Source: Lineus longissimus
Lineage: Eukaryota > Nemertea > Pilidiophora > Heteronemertea > Lineidae
Direction: 5' to 3'
NCBI RefSeq assembly: GCF_910592395.1
Contig: NC_088308.1
Span: 16,819,501 to 16,883,500, forward strand
DNA: 64,000 bases
In this document: in pieces, positions 14,320-28,100 of the stretch
Layout of the letters: each line of letters starts with the position of its first letter
Position numbering within the stretch: the stretch's first letter is position 1
Notes under the pieces: generated by a model
Databases searched by the model: none
What the model was told of the DNA's origin: nothing
Seen by the model: the letters and a program-made list of their open reading frames with translations, nothing else
Made by a program: the position numbers and the translations under genes

Positions 14320-14483
14320 TACATTAGAACCTCCCTTAGCGGACACCTCTCTATTAAGAACACTAGTTTTGGTCCCAAATTGGGTGTTTCCATTCAATTT
14401 GACCTCTCGTTTCGGGACATCTCTCTATAAAGGGCAGCACTTGTCAGTCCCGAGGGTGTCCTTAATAGAGAGGTTATACTGTA
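14320..14483 (+). mobile_element. Tigger/pogo-like MITE
   Basis: A 160-bp element (14322-14481) flanked by TA dinucleotides. The right end, read on the minus strand, begins cagtataacctctctatt and continues aaggacacc; the left end begins cattagaacctcccttagc and continues ggacacc. These are diverged terminal inverted repeats. The CAGT start, TA target site and the phrase acctctctattaagnacac are what I know from pogo/Tigger-type elements. Internal copies of the same phrase occur near 14341 and 14416. No transposase is encoded, so it is non-autonomous and old. Confidence 0.65.
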
Positions 14484-15301
14484 CATTGTAAGCTCCAAAT
14501 GTTTAAATTGATTGTCGGCGGTTTTGCTAGCCTTTAACCCCCAAAAAACTGTTCAACAGATTAAATGTCGGCAGTTATGCTAGCATACGAATAATTCGCC
14601 GCGATGTTCCTATATTCTCGCGAAAAAGCTTATTTCATACTCTTTCGCTTATCACAAGCGCCTTTGAAGTCAGTTGTCCTTCCTCGGAAAATCGCCTTTT
14701 TCTTCCGGGCGAAGTTTACATTCCTCTTGCTGTCGAAACATCATTGGCTTGAAGACAGATCTCTCCCTTCCGTTTGAAACTGCCAACAACTGTTCAACAC
14801 TATTTGTTCTTCTGACATGCAAAGTGTAACTAACTCTTCTCTGAAGGTTACGGATGGCTAAGACAGGTGATGAAAAATATCTAAAGCAGTTTTCTAAAAG
14901 TACATTTTTTGCTGTTTTGATGTCACTGCGAGGTTTCGGCGATGGTGTCGATATGACTAAAACACAGCCAGCGACAGTATCATAACCTATAAGTCAGATC
15001 TTGTTGGTAAAGCGAATGAACCAAATAGCACACTACATGAACCAAAGGTGTCCACACGTAGAGAATGGCCCGCACATGATGATGTACAAAACTCTATATA
15101 TTTTGGTAAAAGTCTTGTTAGTTTAAATGACCTCAACATGGGGTTATTAAACTTATCATTTTTGATGTCTCAAGAGGTAAAGTCGATTATGTTTTCAATA
15201 ATGAGCAGACTGGTATTGAACGATCGAAGTAGACCTCTTCACTAATGGGAAAAGAGAAATACCGTATCGAATAAACTTAACTGCTTAACTGTCAATTTGG
15301 T

Positions 15302-16170
15302 ATGGAAGAGGTCGAGCAGGTGGTTGAACAACTCAGCAAGTTTCTTCCCAGAAAGTTCTATGCAAAGGAATGGCTCTCAAGGTTTTGCTTGTGTGGGTTT
15401 TGTTGTAATTAGTGCAACAATGCTCTCTCAGTCTGCACCTAGTTCAACTTTACTACTCGGGAATGCCCCTTGCTACAGTTCTTCCCAATAACGCTGCAAG
15501 TTTCTGCCCTGATAATAAACCTTCTCTCCACTTCCCACTCCACTTCATAGTCTAATTACGAATTCTGTCTCCTCTTTGACAACGATACCTTTTCTTTTCT
15601 TTATCTTCAGTTTATCATAACAAGTTAGAAAAAGAAGGAAACGAAGAACCAGCAGGCCTGCAATTCGATCATGTCTCGACACTGGAGGGCATTTTGATGA
15701 TGCACATTAGAAACAAACCAGCTGAGTGCTCCTCAACAACAACCAGAAAAGGTAATGATCGTGAAAATTTTAATCGAAGTACAAGAAATCAGTTCTTTAA
15801 AATGATAACCAGCTGTCAGAGGTTGTCAAATCCATATTGTCCTTTATCGTGTTCGTTGTCACTGCTGAAGACATGTTCCACCGCTGAAACGAAGTCTGTT
15901 AAAGGATCAGGATGGGTATTTCTAAGGTTGCGTGTAAGTTTCGAATTATTGGGTTACGATCGACAGTCGGACGACACTCGCAAAAAAAATGATGAAGTAT
16001 GAAAAGGGGAAACAAAAAAGACAAGAACTGTTAACCACAACCCTTTTGTGCCTTTTTAATTTTGCGATTCACAAAGCCATAAAAAAAACTTCTTTCTATT
16101 TTTCGAATGACAAAAATATTTTCGCGCTTTCTTGGGGTTTAGATCATGGACAATATATGTATGGGTAGTG
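15302..16170 (+). CDS. Candidate three-exon small gene, unrecognised
   Basis: The ATG at 15302 (G at -3 and +4) opens a protein-like frame, MEEVEQVVEQLSKFLPRKFY, that continues AKEWLSR. A second segment, 15611-15751, is bounded by a strong polypyrimidine acceptor (tttatcttcag) and a gtaatg donor. It has one open frame including KLEKEGNEEPAGLQFDHVST, with phase 1 at both ends. A third segment after tttag at about 16143 continues for eight codons in phase 1 and then stops. Donors gtgggt at 15393 or gtaatt at 15405 give the phase needed to join exon 1 to exon 2; the more obvious gttttg at 15382 does not. Composition is charged and helical. I recognise no family, and a single exon of something larger is equally possible. 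Confidence 0.3.
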
Positions 16171-16179
16171 CTGCTAGTG

Positions 16180-19100
16180 GCAAAGGAGACAGCAGCTGCT
16201 GGCAAAGGGCAGAACAAGTACATTAGCGATTACGCGTGGGCAGTGGGCTTTGATTTCCTGAGCAGTCTGTCTGATGTCTGCATTACAACGGTGACGTCTG
16301 CGAATGCTTGGCTTGCTTCAAAAGCTCCGTTCAGAAGAATTCTGTATTTGTTCTATATTCGCAATTCCGTTCACATGGAAACCTAACTAGGATAATGAGC
16401 TGGTCTCTTGAACGTGGGTGTAACCGATCTTCCCTTAGCCATTAGGTACAGCGTTCTTTAAGCAATAGTCCTATACAGTCCTATATACATGTACTGCGTG
16501 AAAAGAAAAACGTACCTTACTTTTGATTATCAATAGCTCCTTTGCTTCTAACTAAGACAACCAGATTCCTCGGTCATGGAAACAAGACATGAACGATTTT
16601 GTGAAGCAAGTTGCAATAATTCTCCTTGCATTGTAAACAGGCAGCTATTAAGAATCAAAAGTAAAGCATGTTTTCGTGACGCGTAGTATAGTTCGAAACT
16701 TAGTTAAGGTAACGCCATAAACCTGAGCAGGCTAACTTAATCTGTAAATAGCTCAATGCCTCGTAAAAACAAACTGCCAGCTTTAGCATCCATCAATACT
16801 GGGATACCATGAGGAGAAGTAGAATACTGAGAAAAGGTAGAACCCCTGTAGAACATCCGCATCTCGTCAAAGAACGTCAACGTATTTGCTGTTAAAGGTG
16901 TAATAAAATTTCTTTACACCAAGTGTGAAAGAAATGTTCGTCCTTCGAGTAAGTGCGTCATCAATATCAAGCTTCTTTGGTCAAGGTCAGCAACACAGTG
17001 TGCAATAAATTGGGAATTTAATTTTCGTGACACTGGGACTCCCTCCCTTCAGGTGACATTCCAGAAGATCGTCATTTCAATGAAGTTTTTAACTGTCGAC
17101 CAATTACTTGGTGTTGTCCACTCGACTATCATATAGATAAGGCTTCTTGTACATTCTTTCATCATTGAGGGGGGGGGGGGCGAATTTGCCCGCTGATTTT
17201 TACAACAGCAGAAAGGGACTTGTCATTTATCATATTATTTGTTGATTTCACCATTGTCTGTCCGTAAAGATGGGAGTTCCTTCTATCTCAGACGCTAGCC
17301 CGTACTTTCTACCCCGTACACTTCAGAATCATTTTTTCCTTAGCAAGTGTGTTTGATGTACATGTACATTACATTACACTTCACTTGTTCAAAAGTTTCT
17401 ACAACGGAGGTTTCCAATAAGATCTATAAAACACCTTGTTTACAGTTGAACTGACTACTTTGAAAGATGCACAGGCACCAGCTTTCCTGAGTTGCTATCT
17501 TGTACATCACCACATCTTGCACCGTGTCTGTGTAGGCTACGTCAGTTGTTCACGGTAGCTGCCGAGGAGGTTTTCTGGTCTTTCAGAGCGCGTAGGTAAA
17601 TCGCACTGGGGAATCACTCCCTCTGACGAGCTGCGCGTTAAATCTGTTTTCATCAGTGTATTTGAGTAAAAAATTCGGGGACCGTAAAAACTTCCCTGAC
17701 ACTGTTGCTGTCCTTGGGGTAGTCAGTTTCCTCAACTACTGTATATCGCACGAAAATATCGTTCACAAAAAATATAAAGGATACTTAACATTTGATATCA
17801 ATATTTGATGTACAAAATGTAGTTCTAATAGCTCCAGTCTACGGGTTTTATGAATATTGCTAGCTGCCAATTTCAGCAGTTTGTCTTGATGATAAACATT
17901 GTGTAATCTTTCTCGGACCGTTGTTGAACCAACAGAATCATATTCCTGAGATTCCAAAGTATGATTCATTCTGAAAGATCTCGAATATATTGGACAGTTA
18001 TTAGTCAACTCACTGGTTTACAAGCAGGATTGAGATTTTACTGGTAGTTAATGGAATGAATGTGCTTGCAAGATGATCAACATGAACTAAGCAAGTAATG
18101 GAAAGATCTACATGAGCAATAATTCCTGGATGGAAAAATGGATGAATCATTTCAGAAAAATGGTAGACTAATAAAATATTGATCGTTTCCTTCTTGTGGT
18201 AGATTTTCGAAAGTGTTGAAACTCCTGGATCCTTTTCTCCACATTTCAAATGGCTTATCTTTAATTTGTCATTGCCTTGTGATCTGGTGACTTTGAATAA
18301 GTTTCGTTACATTTACAAACTGGACAGTTAGTGCATGGGAGTAAATAATGCGTAGGAAGTATAGCTGTGGAAAGACTACGGGCAACCCAGTACCGATATG
18401 TTTTCTTTCTATATACTTGCGAGTATCTGTAGGTACAGATTCATATCAAGTATCAAATAAATAAGAACCACCGCAAGAATGTTAGCAATGTCAGATGTCT
18501 GGAGGTGGTCTTGCATTTATCTCAACTGCATGTTTTAATTTATACCTCACTAGTAAACTAACTACTGAAGTGATATATACCTACATAAAAAAGCGATATA
18601 CATCCAGAGGTCTAAAGGAGCTTGGATTATGCTGAAGTTCTCTGAAAAGAAAACACGACCCTGTAGGACACTCCGGGGCATATCAAGGAGTCAGAGAAAG
18701 AGAGGGTACCGAAGATATAGGAGGTTTCTTAACATTAAATTGTTCATTAAATGTATGGTCGGTTTTAAAGAAATATTCAGTCTGATAGCGGTAATTAGAG
18801 TGACCGGAGGCAGTGGGCCTAGGCGTCACCTTGATCCGCCCCTGGTAGCAGTTCAGGCTTGGTATTGGGTCGGTCTACATGTTCATGTAATGCCACAACT
18901 GGCATCACACAATATGCTTTACATACTGTGAAGTGATGTGACATTGCTGCACTGGGAGTTGATGAACTTACATAAACTCAGTTTATAGTAATGTCAATAT
19001 AGCTATGAAAAAAGACACAAGAAATCTGCTCGACATCGATGGTTTAGGTCACAGCAATTGGAACATCATCAAATAGGCCTTCCTACTAGGGTTTCGAAGG

Positions 19101-22010
19101 CTGATTAGACCAGAAGAATGTCCTCATACTCTTAATGGTCGAACATATTCAGTTTTGGATGAATTTATGTCATTTTGTAGAGAAAAGCACCAGATAATGA
19201 GGGGTTCCTTGAGCAAATTGCACAAAATTTGTGGTTCTGCTAACAGTTAATGGGGCACTTGAGGATGTAATAATACAATGCCTGGGCATTCATTATGTCC
19301 AGTGTTATTCTATCCTCTGTAATCAACCTATTTTAGATAGTTTGTGTTGTCTATATTTATATGATGAATATCATCACACCACGGAGTTAACCCTTGAGCA
19401 GGGTCAATATGCGAAAAAACGTCGGTGATACGTTTGTGATACGGACGAGAAATGCTCACAGAACAACATCCATGGATAAATAAGTGTTGTGCATTCAAAA
19501 AATAAGTTATACGAGTGTACAGTGAGTAAAAGCATGGTTTGTTGGCGCAATGTACGCGTATCCTTCGGTAGATGTCGATCACGCCGACTGGGAACCGAAT
19601 TGTAAGTTTCTCAAGTTTGCAGCATTTACTAGGACAATTCACCTTAAAACCAAAGCTGCATCTACGTCAGCAAACAAGCCATAGAAAGTCCCATAATTCC
19701 ACTTTTGTGAAACTAATATCAAAAGCATACCCTTTCTTTTACACGTCTTAACGGTACCGCAACCCAGTGTTGTGACCCAAAATGGGCACTTCGATCAATG
19801 TCTCCATATCATAATTTTTCATAGCCTTTTCAAATTTGTGACAATGACCTCAGCAAATACACTTCTCTATTATGTAACCGGTGATAACTGGAACTTAAGG
19901 TTCAATTGTAGGTCAGAGAATAGATAGATCGTAGGTTATTATATCCTTAAAAGTGGTTGTAGTGTATGATATGGGAATGATGAACTATATAGAAGGAAAA
20001 ATTTCGATAGCATTTCATTTAAATATCTGCTGTGGTAATAGCAGCCTTTAGGGGTTCAATGGATACTCTTTTTGCAAATTGAACTTCATTCAAGACAGGT
20101 TAGTAATTAATTTTATGCAGTGCGGAATTTGGTTGGTTCAATTTGTAACAAATACGTGCATGCCGGAATACGTTTCAATTTAATTGTTTTCTCATTTTCA
20201 GTTTCTTTTTCTTTCGTATCATTTTTTATCAAAAATCCCTTAATTCACGCGATGTGATGGAGGTGTCCCTCCGGATCACGATATCTTCTGGGAAAATAAT
20301 TATTCATGGAGTATTTTGATTTTCATCTAACAGTTGAAACTGCCAAGATGGTAAGGTAAGGAATCACTTGGTCATATTTTTGGATGCCATGCATTGCGTG
20401 CATTAGTTCGATACTGAATCATATTTTCACCCATCGCCGATCACTGGATCTCCTGATGCCAGTGTAACGTTTTTGAGTGTTTCCCCTAATTCTTTGGGAA
20501 CGTTAAAAGATAGACAGACATGTTTTTCTGTGTTTTCCTCCCGACTGAAAAGTCATCAGATTTCTCCTCGACTGTCCAAGAGTCCTGTGTGTAGTTTTCT
20601 TGAGCTTCTATCAATAAGTCTGCATGGAGCAACAGAGCAATGAGTGCGGCATGATTGTCCAAACGAATCCCTGTCACTGGCCGATTCCCTTGTCAAGTGT
20701 TCCTCTTACATTTCTACTTCTCGTGTCGTTTCCAAAGGTTTCTCGCCATGCCAAGAAACCTCCTGGTATGACATGTTCGAAAGTACTTCACTATTGCTTA
20801 TATCAAAAATCGAAATTAATACAAGCCGTGCCTAGATAAACCACAGCCAGCCCACCGCGATTGCAGGATAAATATTTACTGCCATCAGGCAATCATGTAT
20901 AATTAAGTATTGTTAACTTCATCAACAGAAATTGATGACTTCCGTATAAAATCACAAAATGTGTCTCTGAGGTTCTATGGTAAACATGTCAAAGGGGAAA
21001 TTGTCTCAGAATATAACAGGGCATTTATGTCATTTACTGACGAACAACGACGGTATTGCCACGTGCGTTAGTTGACAGTATTGGCATGAAGTAGTGCTTC
21101 ACTTGACTTGAAATGCTAAACCTGGCTTTATCATGGGGTTACGTTGTACTTTCTGTTAGCGTACCACACGGCCATCAAGCGCAGGAAAGGAAGATTCGGG
21201 CAGAACCTGCGCTTGGAGAGTACGTACTTAGTTTACTATATGTATGTTTGTTTGCCCAGGAATGACTTCCTCTTGAAAATCTAATGAATGCCTCAAGTGC
21301 TATTCTCAATTATAAAATGAAACGCGTAGGCTGAATCACTATGAGAGCATGTTGAATCCAAAAGGCCTAGTCAAATGGTATAAATAGGCTTGTCAATTTC
21401 TATTGATTTGATCAGTAAAGGCCTATGAGTAGATACAAGCTTTGCATGGACTTTATGCTCGAACTGCGTGTCTGTTTGATGACTGCTTTCCTGTCCTGTC
21501 CATGCTTCTGATTTTCTCTTTCTGTCGTTAAATTTAAGTATGCGTACATGTGCATGTACAAAGTACATGTAAGTATTATTAAATAATTTTGTATATATTT
21601 TTTTCATGAGCGCTTCACTGCTTTATAGGAAACCATTGTGCATTCTATGCCAGTTCGACGTACTTTCTACATGCTGTGCCACCAAATCAGGGGCATGAGT
21701 ACAGTGCCAACATGTATACACCTTTCAACAGCTTCAGTATGATCCCGTTTACTATCATTGTGTTGTCTCGATAAGGCAGGCTTTCTTTATTCTGCTTGTG
21801 CTGTACATTCCAGAAAGAAACTACTTCACGAAAGAAATGTCACTTCTGTACCAATCAGCCTAATAACAGCTGATTGTACTGGCCCCATGCCATGGGTCAG
21901 GTCACCCAATTAAATGATGAGGTCGAAGCAGCTATGCAGCAGTTAGATAAGTACGACAATATGCATTGGAGAGCTGTGCTTGCGACGGATAACATCCACA
22001 ACCGTTTCGC
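16180..22010. other. Non-coding stretch, no gene supported
   Basis: Scattered open frames under 105 codons, none with paired splice sites. A minus-strand frame at 20486-20677 has protein-like composition (IEAQENYTQDSWTVEEKSDD) but no start or acceptor I can defend. A G12 run lies at 17169-17180. Confidence 0.4.
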
Positions 22011-22017
22011 TGAAACA

Positions 22018-22290
22018 TCACAGCCGAGCTAATTGTGGATATTTTGCCAACACGTCCATGTAGGCTTCATCGCCATTTCGCATCTGCTTAAGTTCGGACC
22101 CTGCCTTTTCGCCTCCTTCTTCTTTTATTTTGATGGAGTTCAACATGGCCCGAGAAAAGTCCCGGTAGGTGCCCAACCTCTTTATGTTTTTTGTAGCTAG
22201 TTGTATGTTTTGGGCGGGGATACTGTTCCCCTTCTGCCTCTGCGTGGAGATAGGTGTCGATGGGATGCAAACCTCAAACGTTCCCCGAAG
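22018..22290 (-). CDS. Candidate terminal coding fragment, unrecognised
   Basis: A minus-strand frame ending at 22018 has protein-like composition over its last ~85 codons, with lysine- and glutamate-rich helical character (for example KAGSELKQMRNGDEAYMDVL near the end). No ATG with good context and no polypyrimidine acceptor sits at its upstream edge. That edge runs into tacatgtacatgta simple sequence, which is unlikely to be coding. It could be a terminal exon whose acceptor I have missed, or a decayed retrocopy. Confidence 0.25.
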   Translation of the reverse strand, partial: LRGTFEVCIPSTPISTQRQKGNSIPAQNIQLATKNIKRLGTYRDFSRAMLNSIKIKEEGGEKAGSELKQMRNGDEAYMDVLAKYPQLARL

Positions 22291-24032
22291 TAAACTTGAA
22301 ACTACATGTACATGTACGTAAGCCCTGGGGATATTTACGCACGTTACCTTGTTACACAATTTGGTGGTTTCTTAGGAAAGCCTGAGCGTGCTTATCGTAA
22401 GTGCATCTGCCACAAACATATAACTACATGAATGCGCAGTAACAACACAGATTCATCAGCTTTCGTAGGAGTGCAGCATCCTATAAAAAAATTATTGTGC
22501 TCTATTTTGAATTCAAAATTCAAGCTATGCTGGATTACTGCAATATGTCCAATAATTTGTAAACAATCGACAGAATCCCCCTATTGAAGCTCGAACATGT
22601 AAGTAGCTATACATGTCGGTACTGTATCCCTTGTTTCATCGATACAGTTTCAACAATTTGAAGTGTCAATTGAAGATGTGAGTGCAAGAACTGAGTGATA
22701 ACAATACGGAACTTTTTAGAAAACGCTGTCAGTTTTCCCTTCTGGACTTAGTTGACTTCGCATAAGTTTTCGTGCTGACAAAAAATTATCACTCTTCTGC
22801 GATATAATACTGGGAATCATGTAATTTACCATGACAACTATTTCTTTCTTTGGGGGTGGTCGGTTTCTTTTCGAAAATGCTGCTATTTGCATCAAACGCG
22901 CACAATAGTACAGTTTGCTAATTAAGTTCGTCATCCTCTACGACCTTTTATAACCCTTCGTGTGGTGAAGTAATGACTTCCACTGTTTGGTGCCTCCAAG
23001 ATACTAATGAACGAGTTGCTAATTAGATTGCCGAGTGTATTCTATCTGCGCGGATAATTCTTTTCCATTTTTGTTTTTGTGTCATATGGCTTGATAATTC
23101 ACAGGGTGATCTTTGCAACTCTCCTTAAAGAGAAACAATAGGGAGGGTGGTGGGTGGGCCAGCTGTTTTGATAATATATGCCTGGAAAGCGAGATACAAG
23201 GTCAATTTTTGTGTCAGTGTCACTGGTGCTGTTAAGAATGACTTCCCTCCCTTCACTGGTAATTCGGGAAGTGGTTTCCATTAATGAAATAATGCTGGCT
23301 AAATCTCATGGCATACACTTACAAATAGACTTGCTCGAAAGAAGTTCTGCTCGAAAACTGGTAGTTGCTAGTTGGAGTGTTATTTGCAGAACGATCAGCA
23401 GAGAAGTCTCTGGTACCTGTTTGCAGGTATGCATTCCTTGACTCCCACATACAACATGCACAACTAGCTTAGAGAAATATCCAAGGCTCTATACACAAAA
23501 GTGTAGGCCATTTTTGATGGACTGCCTTCCTCTTTTTGTGGATTTCTTAACTGTGCAATAAAATTGTCTTCATGCTAATGATCGACAATAAATATTAAGG
23601 TGTTAAAACAGGCTAGGGTATCGCAGTTGGACTGGATTGTATTTTAAATGAGTGGAAAAACGTTGAAACTTTGTCACCAACAGAAAATACAAACCCGCCG
23701 GTCTACACTTAGTACGACAGTAGAGATGCCAAATTGTTTGTCACCGAAATTCTCACTACGACCCTTTTATGTTTTCATCATATCTTAGACATTCCGTGGG
23801 AAGGATTGGAGCGGAACTTTCCAATCGTGGCTAATAATACACGCTGATGTAGTGAAGCGTTTGGGTTTCTTCTCTTGCCTACAAAACACGGGCCACCCCA
23901 CTGCGGCATGTCAAGAAAACTACCTGCAAAACCTCAGAAATGTTGGTTTCAGTTTCTGGCAATTTTTCCAACCACTTTGCTAATAACGTTGAACACGACT
24001 TTGTTCAGGATACGTCTTGCTTTTGTTGAAAG

Positions 24033-24365
24033 CTATTGGGATTTGAATTGCTTTGAAACAGATTCGGAGAGCTTAGTTGCAGCTCTCAATTGCTTATAAC
24101 GTGTAGAACAAAAGTACACATGTAGAATGTTATGTAAAGTAAGTTGGATAATTAGAATTTTCAGCTTATTTTCTTTTGCTTTACCTCGTTGAGACGTTCT
24201 TCGTCTATCTCGTGTACTTCTGGCAGCTGCTGCTGGCGTACCTGCGTAAGGGTAATTGACTGTGATGCTCAGTGACTGTGCAACACCACCGAATATCCAA
24301 TCATTAAGTGAATAAGCCAGAAGTTGATTTAAGTGGCACAGTGAAAACCACACCGACCCAGCCAT
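24033..24365 (-). CDS. Candidate 110-aa protein or first exon, unrecognised
   Basis: The ATG at 24365 sits in an optimal context (accATGG) with a second in-frame ATG four codons upstream at 24377. The frame runs 110 codons. A gtaaag donor after about 61 codons would turn the first part into a first exon, and a gtacgc donor occurs slightly earlier. The start is about 0.8 kb upstream of, and divergent to, the large coiled-coil gene beginning at 25166. No domain is recognised. The latter half is less protein-like, so the exon reading or a chance frame is at least as likely. Confidence 0.25.
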   Translation of the reverse strand: MAGSVWFSLCHLNQLLAYSLNDWIFGGVAQSLSITVNYPYAGTPAAAARSTRDRRRTSQRGKAKENKLKILIIQLTLHNILHVYFCSTRYKQLRAATKLSESVSKQFKSQ

Positions 24366-25136
24366 GGTTGTCTGCATAATTTCCTTGAGCTGGGATTCAT
24401 CATATCATCCAGGTTATATCAATATTTATTAACCACACTTTCAGAGTTTTTCTGTCCTATCTGAACCCAATGTAGGAGAGAGTGGAGGAAGAGTTCATTT
24501 GTCAGTCTCCGCCCTGCACAGACATTGTTTCAAGTTTAAAATAGCTTTCTTCCTGGTTCCTCGCCGAAAAGATATCAAGACTGTCTGTTCTTGAACAGGA
24601 AGTTGGTTGCAATTGAGTGCAAGTTAATGTTAATCATAACTTTGTTCATTGAAGCATTTTTGTACTTGATTATTTCGAATAATGATAATAATATAATGCA
24701 TTGAATGATATCGTAGAATGACCAAATTATATAAAAGCTCATGGAAAAACACTCGCATATTGAGCTTATGGACCATTTCTACCAATCATCATCAAGTGTT
24801 AATTAATTGAGTGAAAATCACCTAATTACTGATTACCCAATCACTTTCTCTCTGGCACACCAGAGTCTTTTTTATTTCAGGAATGTTAAACAGCTTGACT
24901 TCTTTTTCTGAATGCAGGTCATGTAAGGTGTTTCGCTCTCAATTTAATTCTTGTATTTTTAGGACCAACAAGTTGCTGACCTGGTCTGGCCTGCACTTCG
25001 AAGAGGTTTTGTTCAGCAAAGGAAGGCCTATTCAACAATTTTGCTATTTGACAACTTCCTGATAGTCTGAACTTTTCCAGAATTAATTTCATGTGTAGCC
25101 ATGAGGCTAAAAGTTATTCCTTGTTGTATTTTTCAG

Positions 25137-28100
25137 ACCAACCAGCTGGATAGGGCTTCCCCAACATGTCACAGAATGGCTTCGATGACCATGATGCCAT
25201 TCTATCGTTCGAAGAAGACTACAGCAATAAAATTCATTTCTATATCTCCGAAGAAGACTTGGATGACGACCTTGGGCGATCACACGGGTCGTCTGTAACT
25301 AAGATTCGTAACGACAGCAACATCTCAGAAACGATTCACGAAACGGCAATAAAGGAAGAAACGCAGTTGACAGTATCAGAGGCGCCAGATTTAGCCCTTG
25401 GTGTAGTGGAAGGTAGCAATGGTGGTTTGGATGGTGGTAGGGGCGCTGTGCACAGAATGCCTAGTCCTGCCCAGGAGAGGAGGTTGGTCCCAAAGACATC
25501 AAGTCCGCTGGCAGGTGGGAAATCTCCCATTGAGCTGGGGACGCCTGCCAGTCCGTCAAATGTCCAAGCCACGTCGGAAAGGAAATGGCCGGAAAGGTGC
25601 GTCAGCGCGGGATCAAGGGATCACAAACCTCAGGCCTCCCCAACAAGTCCAAGTGTGCCACTGTACTCCCCTAAGGCTCACAGCACTCCCCACGATGACC
25701 TCACAAGAAAGAGGTCGGTAAGTCCCGCAGTCACTCCCCGAATACGCTTGTCATCTCCACCAGAACCCTTCAGAGGGAGTGCCTCAGTCAGTGAGACCTC
25801 ATCTCATACAATCCTTGATGAATTTCTGTTAGAATCCCAGTCCAAATCAGCTACGATTCCAAGGGAACAATCAAAGGCTTTATCAACGATCACAAAACCC
25901 AAGCCCAAGCCTCACAGTATGTCAAGCTCCATGGCCAAGACATATAACTATAGCGTCGGTCTAGATCACCTAGACAATCTGTGTCGTCTAATTGAACAGT
26001 TGGCGAGCTTGAAGGAGGAGAATTCCAAGTTTAAAAAGAAATGTGCTTACCTTGAAGACACCAAAGATATTTTGAAAATTCAGAATATTATGCTTCAACG
26101 GCAAGTTGAAGAGCAAAACAGAGAGCTGGAGAGGTCCTCAAGCGACACCACCTTACAGAAGAACAAAAGTGAAAGTGCTCTAGCCGACGTCAGAAAGGAC
26201 TATGACAATCTTTACGATGATGATGTGTTCTCTAAAAGCGGCTCCGTAACACCGAAACTTCGGCACAGAGGCTTAAAGCCCCGCAGCCAGTCAGTTGGGT
26301 CGGTGGACTTTGCAGAGCAGATAATCAACAAGAGTGTTGATTCTCATGGGGCCATTCTGGCATCAGTCGTTGCACCATCTAAAAACTCTCACGATAAATT
26401 CAAAAAGTCATTCAAATTCACGAGATGGGAAACTGTTAAAAGGGTGTTTGGGAAGGGTAAGAAGGAAGATGGTGTCACAACAGAGAATTTTGGTTCCGTG
26501 ATACGAAGTAAAGTCCCAACCTTTCATCTACTGGATCTCCGACCCAAAGGACATCAAGGACCTGATCGCCCTTTAAGACGTTCGGTGTCATCTATTGAGC
26601 CATCTTCCCCTAGTCCGTCATCGTCTCACAGCGAGCCACCACATGCGTCCCATGACGATGATCTCACTTCTGAGGTATGGATGGGTCCTGCGGACAAACG
26701 AGGTGATACTAGCCCTGGTTACATGAGTGACGGGAACTTAGAGCTTCTTGTGATAGACTTAGACGCCTCGAAACGGGGGCACATCGTGGGACCACACGGA
26801 CAGCGGTTGGAGCGTCGAAAGTCTAGTCCTACATTATCTGTGAATAAATCGAGTGACGATGAAGGTGAGGAAATAAAAAGACCGACTACTCCTGTTTTAG
26901 GGAGAAGTGGCAGCTTTCGTCGTCATGAGTATAAAAGCCAATCACAGGAACTGCAAGACAGAAATGAGCGCAGAGGGGAACCAGATTCAAAAATCAAAAG
27001 TCGAACTGCCTGGGGTAAAGTTAAAGAGTATATTCATACGCGGAAGGACAGTCTGAAGAAGAGACCCTCGAGGGGACGGAAACACCAGGATGTTGAGAAT
27101 CGTAAAAGTATGACGGATGCAATATTCAGGTCTGGGGAGAATCTTACTGGTAATGGGGAGAATTTGAGCCGATCGCTGGAAGCAAGTATGGACTCTACGG
27201 GCCAGTACCCGTCGCCGTCTCAAACTCGGCCTAAGCCAGCACTGGAACCTGCACTCAGCTCTGGGATGACCGCGAGCCGCACCGTGGACCTAACCGCACT
27301 ACTGGGTAAGTTCAAAATAGGACTGTAGTTGATTCTCCAAATCTAACAGAAAAACAATCATGGCAACTCATCCTGATCAGATACGTATTGTAGTGGAGTG
27401 AGAGAGAAGTCCACGAAAAGTACGTTGGCCAAACCTGGCCCTTTCATTGGGGTGACACTATAACACATGTACTAGTTATCAGACTGTTTTATAAATGCGA
27501 CCGTGTGATGTTTGGTCATTGTGCTCTCTATTTCAGGTGGTATGAGTGAGGAATACACCAAAAAGATGCGAGAATGGGAGGAGAAGAAGACCTCAACGAG
27601 GACAACTCTATTGTCTCACAGATCAGACAGTAAGTTAAACGTCGAATTAATTAACAAAATCATATACTCTCTGGGTCATCCGACTGGTGAGGTTATCCAA
27701 CACGGACGTCAGCCATAACGGCGTATACCATAAAGCCTACAATGTATATCTTAAATTGAAATTCCAACTGTTGCGTTTATTTTGTAGGTGGAAGCATTCC
27801 AGACAATCTGGGTACCGTTGCATCTTCATCCGAACCTAACCTATCAGAGGAGTTTGTCCATAGCGAAGAATGGGAGGGACTCAAGTCATCGCATACAGCG
27901 AGTAAGGAAATTCGGTCATATAAGGAGACACCATTGATAGAAAACAGAAAAAAATGCTTTGGTGTCATCGTCGTTCATTTAGCTTATTCCGTCCGAATTA
28001 TTGTCTTCACGCATTTTATCTCAAAATTTGTTTTGAAATTGTTTGTCTCATTTGCATAAACAAACAGACACTTTGCCAAATCTAGATTTACAAGTACCTT

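Noticed and set aside
20486-20677. Minus-strand frame with acidic protein-like sequence
   Set aside because: It is limited upstream by a stop without ATG and has no polypyrimidine acceptor; it could be real but is not supported.
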